A DNA stretch of 64,000 nt from Cardinalis cardinalis. Taxonomy: Eukaryota > Chordata > Aves > Passeriformes > Cardinalidae. Below, in pieces: positions 25,601 to 38,120 of the stretch. A program made the position numbers and the translations under genes. The stretch lies in contig JACDOX010000167.1 in the NCBI GenBank assembly GCA_014549065.1, forward strand, positions 1,550,849 to 1,614,848, given 5' to 3'. The first letter of the stretch is position 1, and every line of letters starts with the position of its first letter. The notes under the pieces were generated by a model, which made no database searches, had not been told where the DNA came from, and saw only the letters and a program-made list of their open reading frames with translations.

Positions 25601-27017
25601 CCCCAAACTGAAATGATGCATTTGTAATTGTCCCAGAGGCACTGAGGAGTGATTCCGCTCTGTACCAGCGCACATTCAACAGCCAGGATTTTGGTCCAGT
25701 GCCTTGTTTCTGCTTTCCCCTTGGCATGAGTTGAGGTTGAAAAGAAAAACCACAACAACCTCTCCCCCTGCCCATCAAAATGAAAGGGGAACATTCTTTC
25801 AAGGGTGCAGGCCACTAGACCTCACTGCTTTGGTGAGACAAATTCACTTTGGAGAAATATCCCTCAGCCCAGACCCTAGTAGGACTTTGAGGACCCTTTT
25901 ACCTCTTGGGGGACCTCAAAGAGAAATTGCATGTTGACATGCTGAGAATTTATGCAGCCTGAGAGAGCAAGCTCCAAAACCCACTCTCCAGAGAAGAGGG
26001 AAAACCAACTGCTTTCCTCAGAGAACAGATATGTTTAAAAACATCCCCCGATTTCTCCTAGGCTAGTCTTGTTGTAAATCTTGAAATTTTTTAGCTTGCT
26101 GGTAAGTTACATAAGTGTGTGACCCTGGTGGGGAGGGATGCCCAGTCTGCCCAGTATTTGACAATACTTTGTCAGATTCCAAATTATTAAACTGGTCAAA
26201 TGCATTCCAGCTCATTAAACTGATGTTATTAAACTGCAAAAAGTAACTGGTTGTCACCCTGGTCATAAGGGGCGTTAACTGGCAGGTATATACACATGAA
26301 TGTTAATGTACCTAAGAAATGGAATGGAAGATTATTTTACTGCTTCTAATCCCACTGCCAATTGGAAAACTGTGTGAAATTAGTCACCCCAGCTCAGAAG
26401 CATGAATGCATAGNTGCAGGGAATTGAGAAACTGCCTAGGAAACTGAAAAAGTTCCTGGAAAATGTTCCTAAGAGGAGAGGTTGAAAAAATGGAAGTTAC
26501 TTATGGTAAATGGGAAAACTGTGGGGTTTGTGATATGAACAATCTAGAGAAAGAAAATAGTGATTTATGAGGTGCCCTGATTGTAATGTGAAAAGCGCTC
26601 CAAGAAATTAAGGAGGATTATTTGAAACTGATAATATGAATACTTTTCACATACTGTGATTAATTAGTCCGTGAATCTTGCTTTCAAACTTCAAAGCCCA
26701 GCAGTATTCCCAAATGGCTTGGCATTCTTGTGAATAAGACTATCCAGTGTATTTATAGATTGTGTTCAGAAGTTGCAGAGCTTTAAAACCTTGTGGTTTT
26801 GTTAAGGCCTGTCTCAGTGCAAGGGCTTAACACAGGCAAAGGTTTGTCTCAGCTATGTCTTCTCTGAGACTAATGGTCCAGAAAGGATGCAACAGCTTCA
26901 AGAAGGAAGACGTTCAAATGTGAATGTGTCATATCTGCAAAGATCTGTGAGCCTGCAGTCCTAAAGTGTCTCCTCAGTTCTCTCAAACACCCTTGAAGTG
27001 ATTAAANGCAGACTACT
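19621..27017. other. Non-coding, nothing recognised
   Basis: Likely RUSC2 first intron. A pyrimidine tract at 19757-19790, AT-rich stretches and short frames only. The block 26400-26650 is A-rich and might be a very old LINE remnant, but no motif order could be established. Confidence 0.5.
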
Positions 27018-27130
27018 CACAGAATCNTAGGATAGTTTGGGTTGGAAAGACCCTGGAGTTCCCATCTCATTCCATGCCCCTCCATGGGCAGGTTGCTCAA
27101 AGCCCCATCCGACCTGGCCATCCTTTCAGT
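27018..27130 (-). mobile_element. CR1 LINE 3'-end fragment
   Basis: TCACAGAATCNTAGGATAG, TTTGGGTTGGAAAGACCC, CCATGGGCAGGTTGCTCAAA and GCCCCATCCGACCTGGCC are the reverse complement of the standard CR1 3' region, with the internal order intact. Confidence 0.88.
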
Positions 27131-28405
27131 AGTCTTGGTGGGGTCTCCTGGAACTCTGACTGCTCTCCGAGTCAAGGATCATCCTTGTTTGCCCTCTTTT
27201 TTTTTTCCCCCTAGTCAATAGGTCTGTGTGGCCCAACATGATCAGCAGAAGACCTTGGTTAATCCAGGGTTATCAGATTTAGTTTACCCTTAATGCTCTG
27301 TTGAGCCCAGTCATTCCAAGCCTAATTAGCACATGAGCTGTCTTGTGGAGTGATATCCTAAAATAAACTGTCCTGAATAGAGCTTTACAAACTGAGCTCC
27401 GTTTGGGTTGCCAGCCCCTACAAGGGATATGTTTCCCTCTCAGAAGGAAAGTATGTGTAATCATTAGGAGTGTCTGGTCTGCTTCATAAGTATTTTATTA
27501 AGATTCTGGCTTGCTTTTTGTTAGTTCTGCTGCATGGAAAATATTCTGTTATATAAACTGATGTTGTGGTTTCATCCAGAATCTTTTGAGTTCTGCCTTG
27601 CTGCCAGCCATATGAACGTATAAACACACCCACACTTCAGGAGGACACTTGGAGAGAGGTTGGTAATCGGACCAAGGATCTGGGAATACTCTTGTGCTTG
27701 AGCAGAAGGGAAATCTTGGCGCTGAAGGTTGGAAAATTGAGTAGAAAATATGATCNTCTCCCTGCCCTAGCCCAAGGACAAGTAATGAAGTTAAATATCC
27801 CTATGTTCAAAAGAACTGACAGATAACTACTAGTGTGGCATGTAATTTGGAGNGGAAGGCACTGGTTCAGGAAGTTGCAAGCTCTAAAAATTTGCAAGAA
27901 TTCCAAAAACCTAAAGGGACACTGAGGGATGATTGTATAGTCTTGTAAATTTCGATGGGCGGGTTATGAAACCTGCTGTGCAATGTAAACTGCTCCCAAA
28001 TGAAGGAGGCTGCTTGTGACTGGCTAGTCTCACAATGGCCCAAGGATTTGTTCCTACATCAGACACTTCTTGTCTCAACATTCCAGGAATAATTCTGCCT
28101 TTTTTGTTTTTACCCNCACTGAACTCTGCTGAAATGAGATTCAGACATTACTGCAGAGGACCTGTTTGTTCAGCTACCTGGCCAAAAACAAGGTCAAGAA
28201 ATGCATGATCTTAGCAGTAATCAGGCAATTTCCATTTTCGAATATGAGTGCTAAACAGTCTTGTCCTCCAGCTGCCTTCAAGGGATTGTAAAATGCAGCC
28301 TGGGTCTAAAAGCATTTGAGTATCAGTGTTATTATCATATATCTCCATGTATTAATATATAATCTATATAATGTATTTCTGTGTATTATTATATATATTC
28401 ATGTA

Positions 28406-28496
28406 AATATAATATAATATAATATAATATAATATAATATAATATAATATAACATAACATAACATAACATATAACATAACATAACATAACATAACA
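28406..28496. repeat. Pentanucleotide microsatellite, (AATAT)n turning into (AACAT)n
   Basis: About ten AATAT units are followed by about eight AACAT units with a small interruption near 28470. The flanks are also AT-rich (ATATATATT runs from 28340). Confidence 0.95.
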
Positions 28497-30467
28497 CCAA
28501 CATCTATATTGTATGTGGTCTTAACGTCCTTCAGAAGGCAGGATAAATTCTATGTATTAACTCCTCAGATGCTGCTTTTATTGGGCTACTGAGCTTTTTT
28601 GCTTTGTACTCTGCTATCATCCCCAAATCANGGAGTTGCCAGCCTCCAGACTATTGTATATTCCTGCAGAAGGGACACAGGAAAATGTCTTCCTGTGTAT
28701 CCAGGCATTTCTTCTGNTCTAGGTAGAACAGCCTAGGGCTAGTAAGGGTTAAAGTCTCCTGCAGCCTTAGCAGGAGTCAGCTGCTGGTCACAGCTGCTGA
28801 TTGAAAAACCATTTANATGTGCAGTGTGGAAGAGGAACATCGAGTGAAAGCAGGCTGCTGCTGGGATGTGTTCTCTTTGTGCCTGATTTTGGCGCTCCTG
28901 ATTTGTTTGCACACAGTGTGCATTAAATTCNGTGTAGGATTGCATCATTAAATGCAGCTTTGCAGATGCAAGCATTCAGGCTGCCTGGCNGACCCAGTGT
29001 CCATCGCTCCTGGGTAATGCCATACCTGCACTGCTTCTCCTGTTCACTGGGGTGTGGCAGCAAACCATTGCAGCATTGCTGTGTTCCAGTCTGAAAATAA
29101 TTCGGCTGGCACGTTTTGACATTTCTAGCTGTTTTATTTACCGTGACTTGTGGGGTGATTTTTTGTTATTCCAAGAGCTTGGNCTGGCTGTGGTTTTACT
29201 TGACTCTCCTGTAGCCACTTGTGCTGTGTGTTGTTTTTCTGTTGTTGAACTGCATGAGGTTGTACATCTGTAACCTGCCATCCCAGAAATGCTTGTTTTT
29301 CACTTGAGAGTGATTTCTACATATGTGACACTCTGGGCTGAAGAGACAGTAAACACAATTTTACAGCCTCTTTTTACAGAGTTATTTTAAAGCAGAGTTC
29401 TTGATTTGTCAGTCTTTTTCAAGTGGTCACTAATGCTTTTGTCTTGCAAGGAGAGTTTTTGTTCTTGCAGGGATTGTTTTGCGGCTGTGATTCCTGCAGT
29501 ACATAGTCTGGACAGAAGTGCAATGCCAGTTCTAATCTGCGCAGAAAGGAAGCAATAGGGAAGATATACAGCCACAGAGTGGCTGGAGTCTGTGTGGATG
29601 TGCTGAGCTGTACTGCAGCAAGANCTAGTTCACAGGGAAGACAGGCTTTCTTTGTCCATTTTAGGACTTAGCTTGTCTTTTTTCCCCAAGTCATGAAGGT
29701 GGTAGAAGATAGAGGACTACTTGAGGTAGAGCTGGCCTTGTGTGCTTTTTTTTGTGCAGATGANGACTGCTCCTGAAATTATCCTCCCATAAGCTTTGGA
29801 TAAGTAGGTCATCTGCTTTGCCATGGTCTGGCCCACACCNTGTTGCCTGAAGCCAGATTCCAGTAAGGGTTAGGGAAGAAAATCCAATGCAAGTGATATG
29901 TCACTTCTCTTTGAGAGGTCTTTCCAAAGCGTGGTGCAGGGTTGTGTGAACTGATAGATGTAAATAACCAAGGTGACCACAATCCACAGCTGCAGTGCAA
30001 AGAGTAGATTTATCCCATCACCTCGCTGGCTGAAAGGTTTCAAAAACAGATGGGAACGCATACCCTGCTGAGTTTACTCCATCTTAAGCAGGGACCAAAA
30101 GCACATGGGCCCATTCCTGGGCCTCCACATCTCAAAGGGCCTGTGCCATGTGCAGTGTTTCACAGTTCTGTGCTTTCTGTAACCTCCAAGCTTCTTACCT
30201 CTCTTTCTCCCAATGGGGAGACCCAAGTTTGTGAAGAATGAAGTTTACATCATTGACAGCATTCTGTTGTCTTCTACAGAAATTCCATTTCTCAAGACAG
30301 ACAGAAAACAACACAAAGTAAACATAATGCATGAAATTTCCCACAGCAAATAGTCTTAGCATCCCCCAGCTGCCAGGTTGTCTTGAGTGACAACAACTCT
30401 GTTTTTCCTCCTCACTGTTTTTCCACTTCCAAGCCTTTTCTCCCTGCAGTGGTGTGATTCTTGGGGT

Positions 30468-30552
30468 GCTCTATGCAGGACCAGGAGTAGGACTTGATAA
30501 TCCTGATGGATCCCTTCTAACTCAGCATATTCTATGAATCTGTGATTCTAAT
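30468..30552 (+). mobile_element. CR1 LINE 3'-end fragment
   Basis: CAGGACCAGGAGTAGGACTT, GATAATCCTGATGGATCCC and TTCTAACTCAGCATATTCTA form the CR1 3' terminus, followed by a TGAATCTGTGATTCTA tail. Confidence 0.88.
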
Positions 30553-31062
30553 TATAGGAATGCTACATATCCCCAGCAAGCCCAGAAATCTCCAGTGCCA
30601 TTGAGACTTTTGTGTCCTCTCCATTTCTTGATGTCATCTCAGGGGCCTTCACCATGCTGTGGACGCCTGAATAAGAACAGCTGCCCTTTCACCATTGCAT
30701 GTAGCCCTGTGACAGACTTAGGGAACAGTTTTGCCACCCTGTGCAGGACAGATCAGGGAGCTGGCCTTAATTCCTGAAGCCGAGCTGGGTTGGATGCCTG
30801 ACTCCNTCAGCCAAACACTCCATTCCCTGCCTCCTGTGGCTGCTGTGGTGGAGAGTTTTGAGCTCACAGCTCCTAGAAGGTGGTGGGAAAACCTTCAGTC
30901 CAGCTTTCTGCTCGCTTTGACAGGGGTTCACCCACATCTGATGGCTGTGGTTTTGTCACCACTCAGCTGCAGCTGCTGGTTCATGGGGTCCTCCGTTGGG
31001 CAGGTCAGTAGAAGGAGCACATTGATGAGGCAACCAGCTGCCAGCCCTGTTTGCACAAAGCT

Positions 31063-31170
31063 TCATAGAAGCACACCATGGCTTGGGTTGGAAGGGANCT
31101 TAAAGGTCATCCAGTTCCAACCNCCTTGCCNTGGTCAGGGAAGCCACCCTTTAGGTCAGGATCNCTAAGG
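31063..31170 (-). mobile_element. CR1 LINE 3'-end fragment
   Basis: TCATAGAAGCACACCATGGC, TTGGGTTGGAAGGGANCTTA and AAGGTCATCCAGTTCCAACC are the reverse complement of the CR1 3' end; the copy has several Ns and becomes unrecognisable after about 100 bases. Confidence 0.85.
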
Positions 31171-31659
31171 CCTGACCAAAGCTGTGCAGTTAGGGAGGGA
31201 TGGTCTTAGCATCTTTTAATACATCTTTGAGTGTGTCCAGAAATTTCATATGCTTATAGGATTTTCTTTCTTTCTCTCTGGGTTCTTGAGTCCTCTGGTG
31301 ACCCTGCAAAACCCAGGCTCCAGCACCCAGTCAGATCTGCACTTCAAAATGGAATTGTGTGATTTCTGCTGTTGTAAGATCTTCAGGAAGCTTTCAGAGT
31401 GCTCAGGCAAAAAGATGCTGTGCAAGCATAGTCCCTCCTGCTGCTACTGCTGCTGCTGCTAGAGAGTCTGTGATAGGAAAGGATTTACTGTGCCTGCAGT
31501 TTAATTCATTAGCAATTTCTGTGTGATATGAACAGCTAGAAACATCAGTCTTTTTCTTCTCTGCGGATTTGCATAAAGTAATTAGGAGCATATGTGCTGG
31601 GGGCTGGGGCCGGGAGGAGGAGGAGCAGATTCCATCCCAGAGCACCTCAGTGGATGCTC

Positions 31660-31715
31660 TGAGTCATGGCCTGTAAATGGCTCTTGCCGAGTGCCACATG
31701 CCAGATGATGAGTCA
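31660..31715. promoter_or_regulatory. Pair of perfect AP-1 sites (TGAGTCA)
   Basis: TGAGTCA occurs at 31660 and 31709, 49 bases apart, within CpG-poor DNA upstream of the RUSC2 coding exons. Two perfect 7-mers this close are uncommon by chance and could mark an enhancer, but motif hits alone are weak evidence. Confidence 0.2.
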
Positions 31716-32041
31716 CAGAGCAAGGGAGCACAGAAATGGGAGAAACTGGTTGGGTCACTGTCCTGGCTCCTATATTAGCTGGTATAGATCTGCTGCTTGA
31801 GCTGTTTCTGATGTCTTGTGTAACTCTAAATGCACAGAGCAGCTGGGGCTTCTCGTCCTCTGGCTAGGAGGCAGTACCTGCCTCACAGTGCCTGTGTCAT
31901 CATCAGCAATACACACACTACACCCATTGCTCAGTTTTGTGTGTGTTGGTAACCCCTGGCCCGTGCAGCTCCTTCCTGCCAGCAGCACAAGGGCTGTGAC
32001 TGACCGTCACGTGCTGTGGTTTCCATTTGGAACACATCATA

Positions 32042-32061
32042 ATCCCATATAGTTATGGGAT
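32042..32061. other. Perfect 8-bp inverted repeat with 4-base spacer
   Basis: ATCCCATA, spacer TAGT, TATGGGAT, in an AT-rich stretch with ATTAATCAT nearby at about 32071. Possible hairpin or paired protein site. Confidence 0.5.
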
Positions 32062-35000
32062 GTAATGATACATTAATCATGGGCTTAGTCAGGNTGTCCT
32101 GGAAACCACTGGAAAAAGCCCTGGTCAAGGCAGGGCTTTGTGGAAAGAAAAGGGAAGTGGTCTTTTCAGGAATCACTGCACAGCATCACAAGAGGAATCA
32201 TCCTTAGCAGAGNCAGAAGTTTAGGAATTATTTAGTCTTTCTGTTTTTCTGCAGCTCCCTTTGAACATAAAGTGCTGGAATATTCCCCGTGGGAGCATGC
32301 AGACCACCCTGACTATGCTCCCTGTCCCCTTAGGCAGGGAACAAGAGCCGGAGGTTTAGGATGAGTTAAACAATAAACATTTCCTTTTGCACCTTTTTTT
32401 TTCCATTAAACTTACTGGATGATTTCATAAAGTGCTTAATGAAGGTGTGAATTTGATAGAGATGTATTAGCTGGCAAGTAAAAAACAGGTGTCCAAACAA
32501 ATACCACTGAATAGACTCATCCTNCAACAACTTACAGCCTTCCTCACCTCCCTCTGCTTACACATTCCCATGGTTCAGGTCCATCCCCAGGCCACTCACC
32601 CTGAGCCACTTATCCTTTTCTCTGATGCTGTTCCCTGAATGCCCTCCAGTTTTCTGGAATCTTCCTAATAAATTCTTGTTTAAAACCATCCAGGACTTTC
32701 TGGCAGCTTTTGTAGTGGCAGAGCTGGGGCAGGGATGAGTGCAGCATTGGTGCAGGATGCAGTGAGCCCTGAGATCCCCCACTCTGTTTGAAGGGTGGTT
32801 TTCAGTTTGGATCAATCTCCCAGCCCTTTTGCCTGGAGGTAGACATACAGGGAGTAAACTGAAAATATCTCTCCCCGTGGAGCAAAGAGGAGATGTCTGT
32901 ATTGTGCCTTTGTCTGCAAGATCACACAAACTGTTGCTTTTTTGCAGCATTTCTACTGGTGCTTGTTTTGTAGGGCTGTGAGGTTTCTTCAGGCGTGTTA
33001 ATACAAATGCACTGTAGGAGTCAGGGCTTCACATGGAACAATCCCCAAAGAACAAGCAGCTCTAATGCAAAAGAATTTTTTCTGCTTCTTCTATGAAACT
33101 GAAGGCCTAGCTTTTAACCCTGTTTTTGCATATTTCACCCTTGAATGACATGATGAATTTTGGTCTGCCTGAGGAAGGTGATGATGGCAGTGAAACCAAA
33201 GCCATACAGAAGGAGTCAGCAATAACCCTCACAGTTAAAGGTTTCCTTTGGACCCTCAATTTCATGGATGAAGTGACTGAGGTTTGTAGAAACAATAATC
33301 TGTTCAGAAAAGCCATCCTCCAAAAAGCCAGCATTGCCTCCAGCTGACAGTTCTGATGATGATGTGCTTGCTTCCTCATTCTCTGTGCTCTATGTGCAGT
33401 CTTTTTACATTAAAATCACATTTATCTCTCATATCTCTGCCTGCCTCCTCCTATGCATTACATTTTATGAGGAAGCCTGTGTTACTGTGAGCTGAACCCT
33501 GTCGCCCNATGTGTGTGCAGGGGACAGCTCTGAGCAGAGCAGGATATTGAGAGTTCAGCTCTAGAACTCCAAAATCATGGCTGGAGCTGTAACAAGTATC
33601 AGAGTATGCCTGGAGATGTCCAGGCATGACATAACTCATCAGGCCTTGCAGAGGCANTTGCAGCCAGGTCTGGTGGCTTCTGCATCTTTTCAGCAGTGTT
33701 GCAGAAGCAGGAGTTGGTACCCGAGGCTGAGGAGCCATGAAGCTGCACCAACGACCTTTGAATTAGCACAGTGTCCTCAGTCTTAGAGGCGTGACAGGAG
33801 AGGGATTTGAGGCCTCTGTGTAGTNGTCAGCAAGGACTTAAAAGGCATGGCGTGCAGAGCCCAAAGGATTCTGCATGCTCTTGTTACCTGCAGCAAGCTG
33901 CTTCCTCTCTANAGCTCAGACATTACCTGATAGGCAGCTCTCAGATCAATGCTGAACCATCCTTTGCTGCTCAGCACTCACCTGCTTTTTACCTAGAGCT
34001 TTGCTGCAGCTAAGGAGTTTTTGTTGTGTGTATTTATTTCCATGTGGGTGCAATCATTCATAAGCAATTNCTTACCAAATGCAGGCATCTCACAAAAAGC
34101 TGTTTTCCCTGCTCTGTATTATCCTGTTTGAAATGAAGCATCCACAACGTGGCCCTCACTTTCTCCAGATAACCATTAGCACCTCAAGGAAGAGCTCCCT
34201 GAATAAANAACCCATATCTGCCATGTTGCAGCAGATGGTGTCAGTATGGAGAAGGCAAAAATTCTGACATTTGAAAATAAAATGGCTGATGTATAGGCGT
34301 GTCTAGAGTTGTGGTGCTCCCTGCATGTCTCCCTGCCTTGCAGTGTTATTACACCATGTTCTAGGCAGGAGTCAGTGCTGGGTGCTGTGTTTGCTCTTGT
34401 GTGTGTAGCATTGAGCAGGATTCATGACAACAATAAGAAGAATTAACTGATACGGCAAAACATGTTCAGGTATGAACTGCCTAAACACATCTGTAAATTT
34501 CCTGTTGCAAAAGTGAAGTGAGAGCTTTACGGAGAACTGATCAAAACCAGCAAAATCTGAAACTGGTCTGCTTGCTGCATTTTATTCCCCAACATCAATC
34601 CCAGTGTAGCAGACCCTGAGTAGGAAGGGGAAGGATACTTCTGCAGTCTTCCAGAATAAGGTAGGGTCAACTAATGGTGCAGTCAGGGAGGATGCTCTGG
34701 TNTTGGGAACTGAACAATCCCTGTGCTGGCAGTGCCATTGCCAACCTCCCTGCACCCCTAAGTCCAGAGGAAGCGAGNAGAGGTTGCAGGGGAGAGAAAA
34801 GGAGTAGCTACAGTACAAAATGTTGTGCCTATCCCTAGAGAAGCCATCAGAATGTCTCCCAGCAGGAGCTGTCTGCATGTCACCTGTGATCCTGCACCTT
34901 GGAGCCTGGCGCTGGGAGCAGGTCGTGGGTGAGGGCAGGATGGGCATCTGTCTGCTGCTGGGTCTCTGGTGGGCAGTGAACCGCAGCCCACCAGGGAGCC

Positions 35001-35091
35001 TGTGCTGCTGCTGGAGCCAGAGAGCTGGGCAGAGCCTCGTGTTGCAGCCAGAGCCCTGGAGAGACAGATGGGAAATGGCTGCATGTCAGCG

Positions 35092-35116
35092 CTGACATTT
35101 TGCCGTCAAATGTCAG
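35092..35116. other. Perfect 9-bp inverted repeat with 7-base spacer
   Basis: CTGACATTT, spacer TGCCGTC, AAATGTCAG. Each arm contains TGACA, the core recognised by MEIS/TGIF-type homeodomain proteins, so it could be a paired binding site; that is inference from the motif only. Confidence 0.5.
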
Positions 35117-35791
35117 AGTGTGTCTGTGCAAGCCTGTCCTCCCACAGCAGCAGCTTCTGTGCTGACGTGAATTGTGTGCTGCTCAGCAGGGCCTTGTCAG
35201 CAGATGGGTGCTGGTGCTGGGAGCCTGCTCCAAGCAGCCATTTCCCAGAGGCAGCAGAGACCTGGTGCTTCAGCAAAGAAGTGCGCTGCCATCANGGTCT
35301 GTATCTACAAAATTATGCTTTTCAGGTGGTTGCATTGTGGCAGCACTTGAGATACAGCAAAGCCTGGTGGAGAGATTTGATCTAAACACTACAATCAAAT
35401 ACAAGAGCAGGAACAAAGGTGGAGTGGGCTACATGAGTAAATAGGCACTGGGAGACCATTTTTTTACCCAAAATGCTTGTGAGGTGGGAGTGGGAAGACA
35501 GGATAAGCTTCTGCTGAGTGCAATAGAAATAAACTCAGATAAACTCAGAGNTCCTGCTGTGCCATCAGTGGTGCACAGGGTCCAAATTGAGGCAGGAGTA
35601 CCCCTCCAGCAAGAGAGGGGGTGGGTGGGTGTGTGCTCTCAGGGTCAGGAACTGCTGTTATCTGCAATGGATCTTGAGCAGTGGGGTCCTAGGAATCCTT
35701 GTTGAAGAAAATCTGCCCCCCAGGATCTGGGCTGAGTAGACATCAGCCTCTGTGGCAGCAGCTGGGGGAAAGGAACCAAAGGCTTGTAAGA

Positions 35792-35842
35792 CTTTGGCTT
35801 GTGAGCCAAAGGCTTTTACGCCCCTGAAAAGGGTGTAAAGGC
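35792..35842 (+). other. Two adjoining hairpin-forming inverted repeats
   Basis: First hairpin 35792-35811: CTTTGGCT, loop TGTG, AGCCAAAG (8 perfect pairs). Second hairpin 35812-35842: GCTTTTACGCCC, loop CTGAAAA, GGGTGTAAAGGC (12 pairs including two G-T wobbles). They are directly adjacent. I recognise no RNA family. They may be a remnant of a repeat or a structured RNA element in RUSC2 5' intronic DNA. Confidence 0.6.
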
Positions 35843-36924
35843 TAATNGAGGTTTTAGGGAGACTACAGGTGAGGGGGAGTTTAGAGTTGCACAATTAATA
35901 GTCCAGGTGGATATCCAGCACCTGGTTCAAGTGGTCCTCTTTTCCTCAGAGCCTATACCTGGATGAAACATTCCAGGAGAAGCAGACATGTAGGAGAGTG
36001 TTCTAGCCATGTAAGACTCTGGTAGCATCTACCAGAAGGCCTGTCTGTTCTCTGACACCGGTGTTAGCATTAACTTCTGCATTATTGAATGTTTACTGCA
36101 AACATTAGCTCTGTGTCCCTCTTTCTGTTTTTATTTCCTGCCAGCATCATCCTGTGTCTGTGAGAAACACTACTGTGCGTGGGAGGAAAGTATTTCTTTT
36201 GATCATTTTTATAATCTTCTAATTGCTATTCTTACACCTTGAAAGTAGTTCCTGATGTTTCTGTGTGGCTGTCTCATTGCTCATACTCTTGTTCTAACTT
36301 CATTTAACCCACATTTCTCACTTTCCCTCCTGTGCTCCCATGTGCCTTTACAGGTCTGCTCCAAATCCATTATCACCCCACAGTAACAAATGCTGAGGTA
36401 AGGTGGGCAGAAGCCANGGTGAATACCACTTTCTGGAGTCTGAAGGTCAGTGGTGGAGGCCCTGGAGTCCAGAGCAGTCCCAGGATCCCAGGATGCAGTT
36501 TTGAGGGTGCAATGATCACTGGGGATGCCTGGATGAGTTATGGGATGTGTAATGTGACCAGGGGTGCTTGGGCCAAGGTTTTCAGAACAAGTGGTTGATC
36601 TGTGAGAGCATTAGGTCATTTTTTAATCTCTCAGACTCATCCTGGATCACTGCTCTCTTTTGTGGTTTCTCCCTCTCCTTGCTGCCTTAGCTGCCTGCTG
36701 ATGCACTTGTCTGTGTTGGATTATCTGATCTGTAGAAGGAAAGGCAAGAGGAAAACCCCCTCCAGACTTGTGCTGGAGATGCTTGNAGGCTGGACCTTGG
36801 GGTTAGGTGAGGTGGGAGAACTGGATTTGTCCTTTGCTCTCCCATGTCAAATGCTGGTGAGCATCTACCAGAAGACAGAAGATGAAGACTTTTGATGTGA
36901 GCAGAGAGTGATGGAACNAGAGGG

Positions 36925-37128
36925 AAAAGCTTTAAACTGAAAGATGGCATGTTTAGATTAGATATTAGAAAGAAATTCTTTGCTGTGAGGGTGGAGAGGC
37001 ACTGGAATGGGTTAGTCAGAAATCGGCCCATCCCTGGGAGTGCTCAAGGCCAGGTTGCAGGGCCTGGTCCTGCGAGGGTTGGAACAAGATTTTCTTTAAG
37101 GTCCCTTCAGTTCAAACCATTTTGTTAT
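36925..37128 (+). mobile_element. CR1 LINE 3' fragment (about 200 bases)
   Basis: TTAGATATTAGAAAGAAATT, GGTGGAGAGGCACTGGAATG, CATCCCTGGGAGTGCTCAAG and AAGGTCCCTTCAGTTCAAAC match the CR1 tail in order. It lies about 1 kb upstream of the first RUSC2 coding exon. Confidence 0.9.
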
Positions 37129-38120
37129 TCCTCTGGCTCTGTAAGAACCTGCTATTTTGTGAACACAGGGAGAGTGGGGCTCTTAGTGCCCTGCCTGTGC
37201 CTTGCCCTGCCTGTGTGGCTCCTGGGACTGTGGCAGTCACACCGTTGTGAAGTGCAGCAGGTAAAAAGCAGGAAAATGACACAGATGCTGTGGCAGAGAG
37301 ATATGATCCCCTCCCAGACCACAGTAGAGATCAGTTTGAGCTGAGGTTTCATCATCAGCCAAAGGTCAGCAAAAGTCAGTGTGCTGTATGGGACCTATTT
37401 GACCAATGCCAGTGGCTCCCCATGGTCCCACTGAGGTCATCCACTCCCTTTCACTGGGGAAATCCTTGTGTACATAAGCAGTTGCATATTTTGGCATGTC
37501 CCCCTGGCACTATTAAAAGGGCTCAGGACTTCATGGAGTCTCCTGGATTTTGGAAAGGAATTGCTGTTGCTGCTTTTATGTTCCAGTCTGCTCCTCTTTC
37601 CAGTCTCTTCCTGGACATTTGTGTGTGTCTGTTGCAANACTTTGCCATGTTTGGTTCTTGAAGGAAAGTTCAATGTACCTAAAAGGAAGCAAAGTTGTTC
37701 AATCCAGTGTGAGAAGATAGACTGCTCTCACCAGGGCGCAGTGCTTCCCTTCAGACCCTCTACAGTTTTCCTGTGAGTACACGCTGCCATCTGCAGTGAG
37801 GTCTTTGTTTGGCCCACGTCCTGTGCAGCCCTTTGGCCTCTTGACTGAAATCAGTTACTCTCTTCAGGTATCTTTGAGAGGGGTCAGGTGAAATCACAAG
37901 TGTTGTCCCAGGAGCCTGCATGGAGGGTGACTTGTTTCTTTTACTTTGTGATGGTTTGTTTCGCAGAAGAAGAACCTCGTGCTCAGGGACTTGTGCTGAC
38001 AAGGAACCAGCCTGTTTGATCCTTGTCAACACATGAAATCTTCAGTCAAGCCAAGGATGCTTTAAATAGCCACTGCCTTTCCTGAGAGGTGACTTCCTTT
38101 GTGATTTTGTCTCTCTGTAG

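Larger units (their letters stand above)
27131..38120. other. Likely RUSC2 5' intron: CR1 fragments, a satellite and hairpins, no coding exon seen
   Basis: Apart from the listed CR1 copies, microsatellite and inverted repeats I see no exon. A 73-codon frame at 33126-33347 is open and moderately charged but has no family match. The region ends at the pyrimidine-rich acceptor at 38120. Confidence 0.5.
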
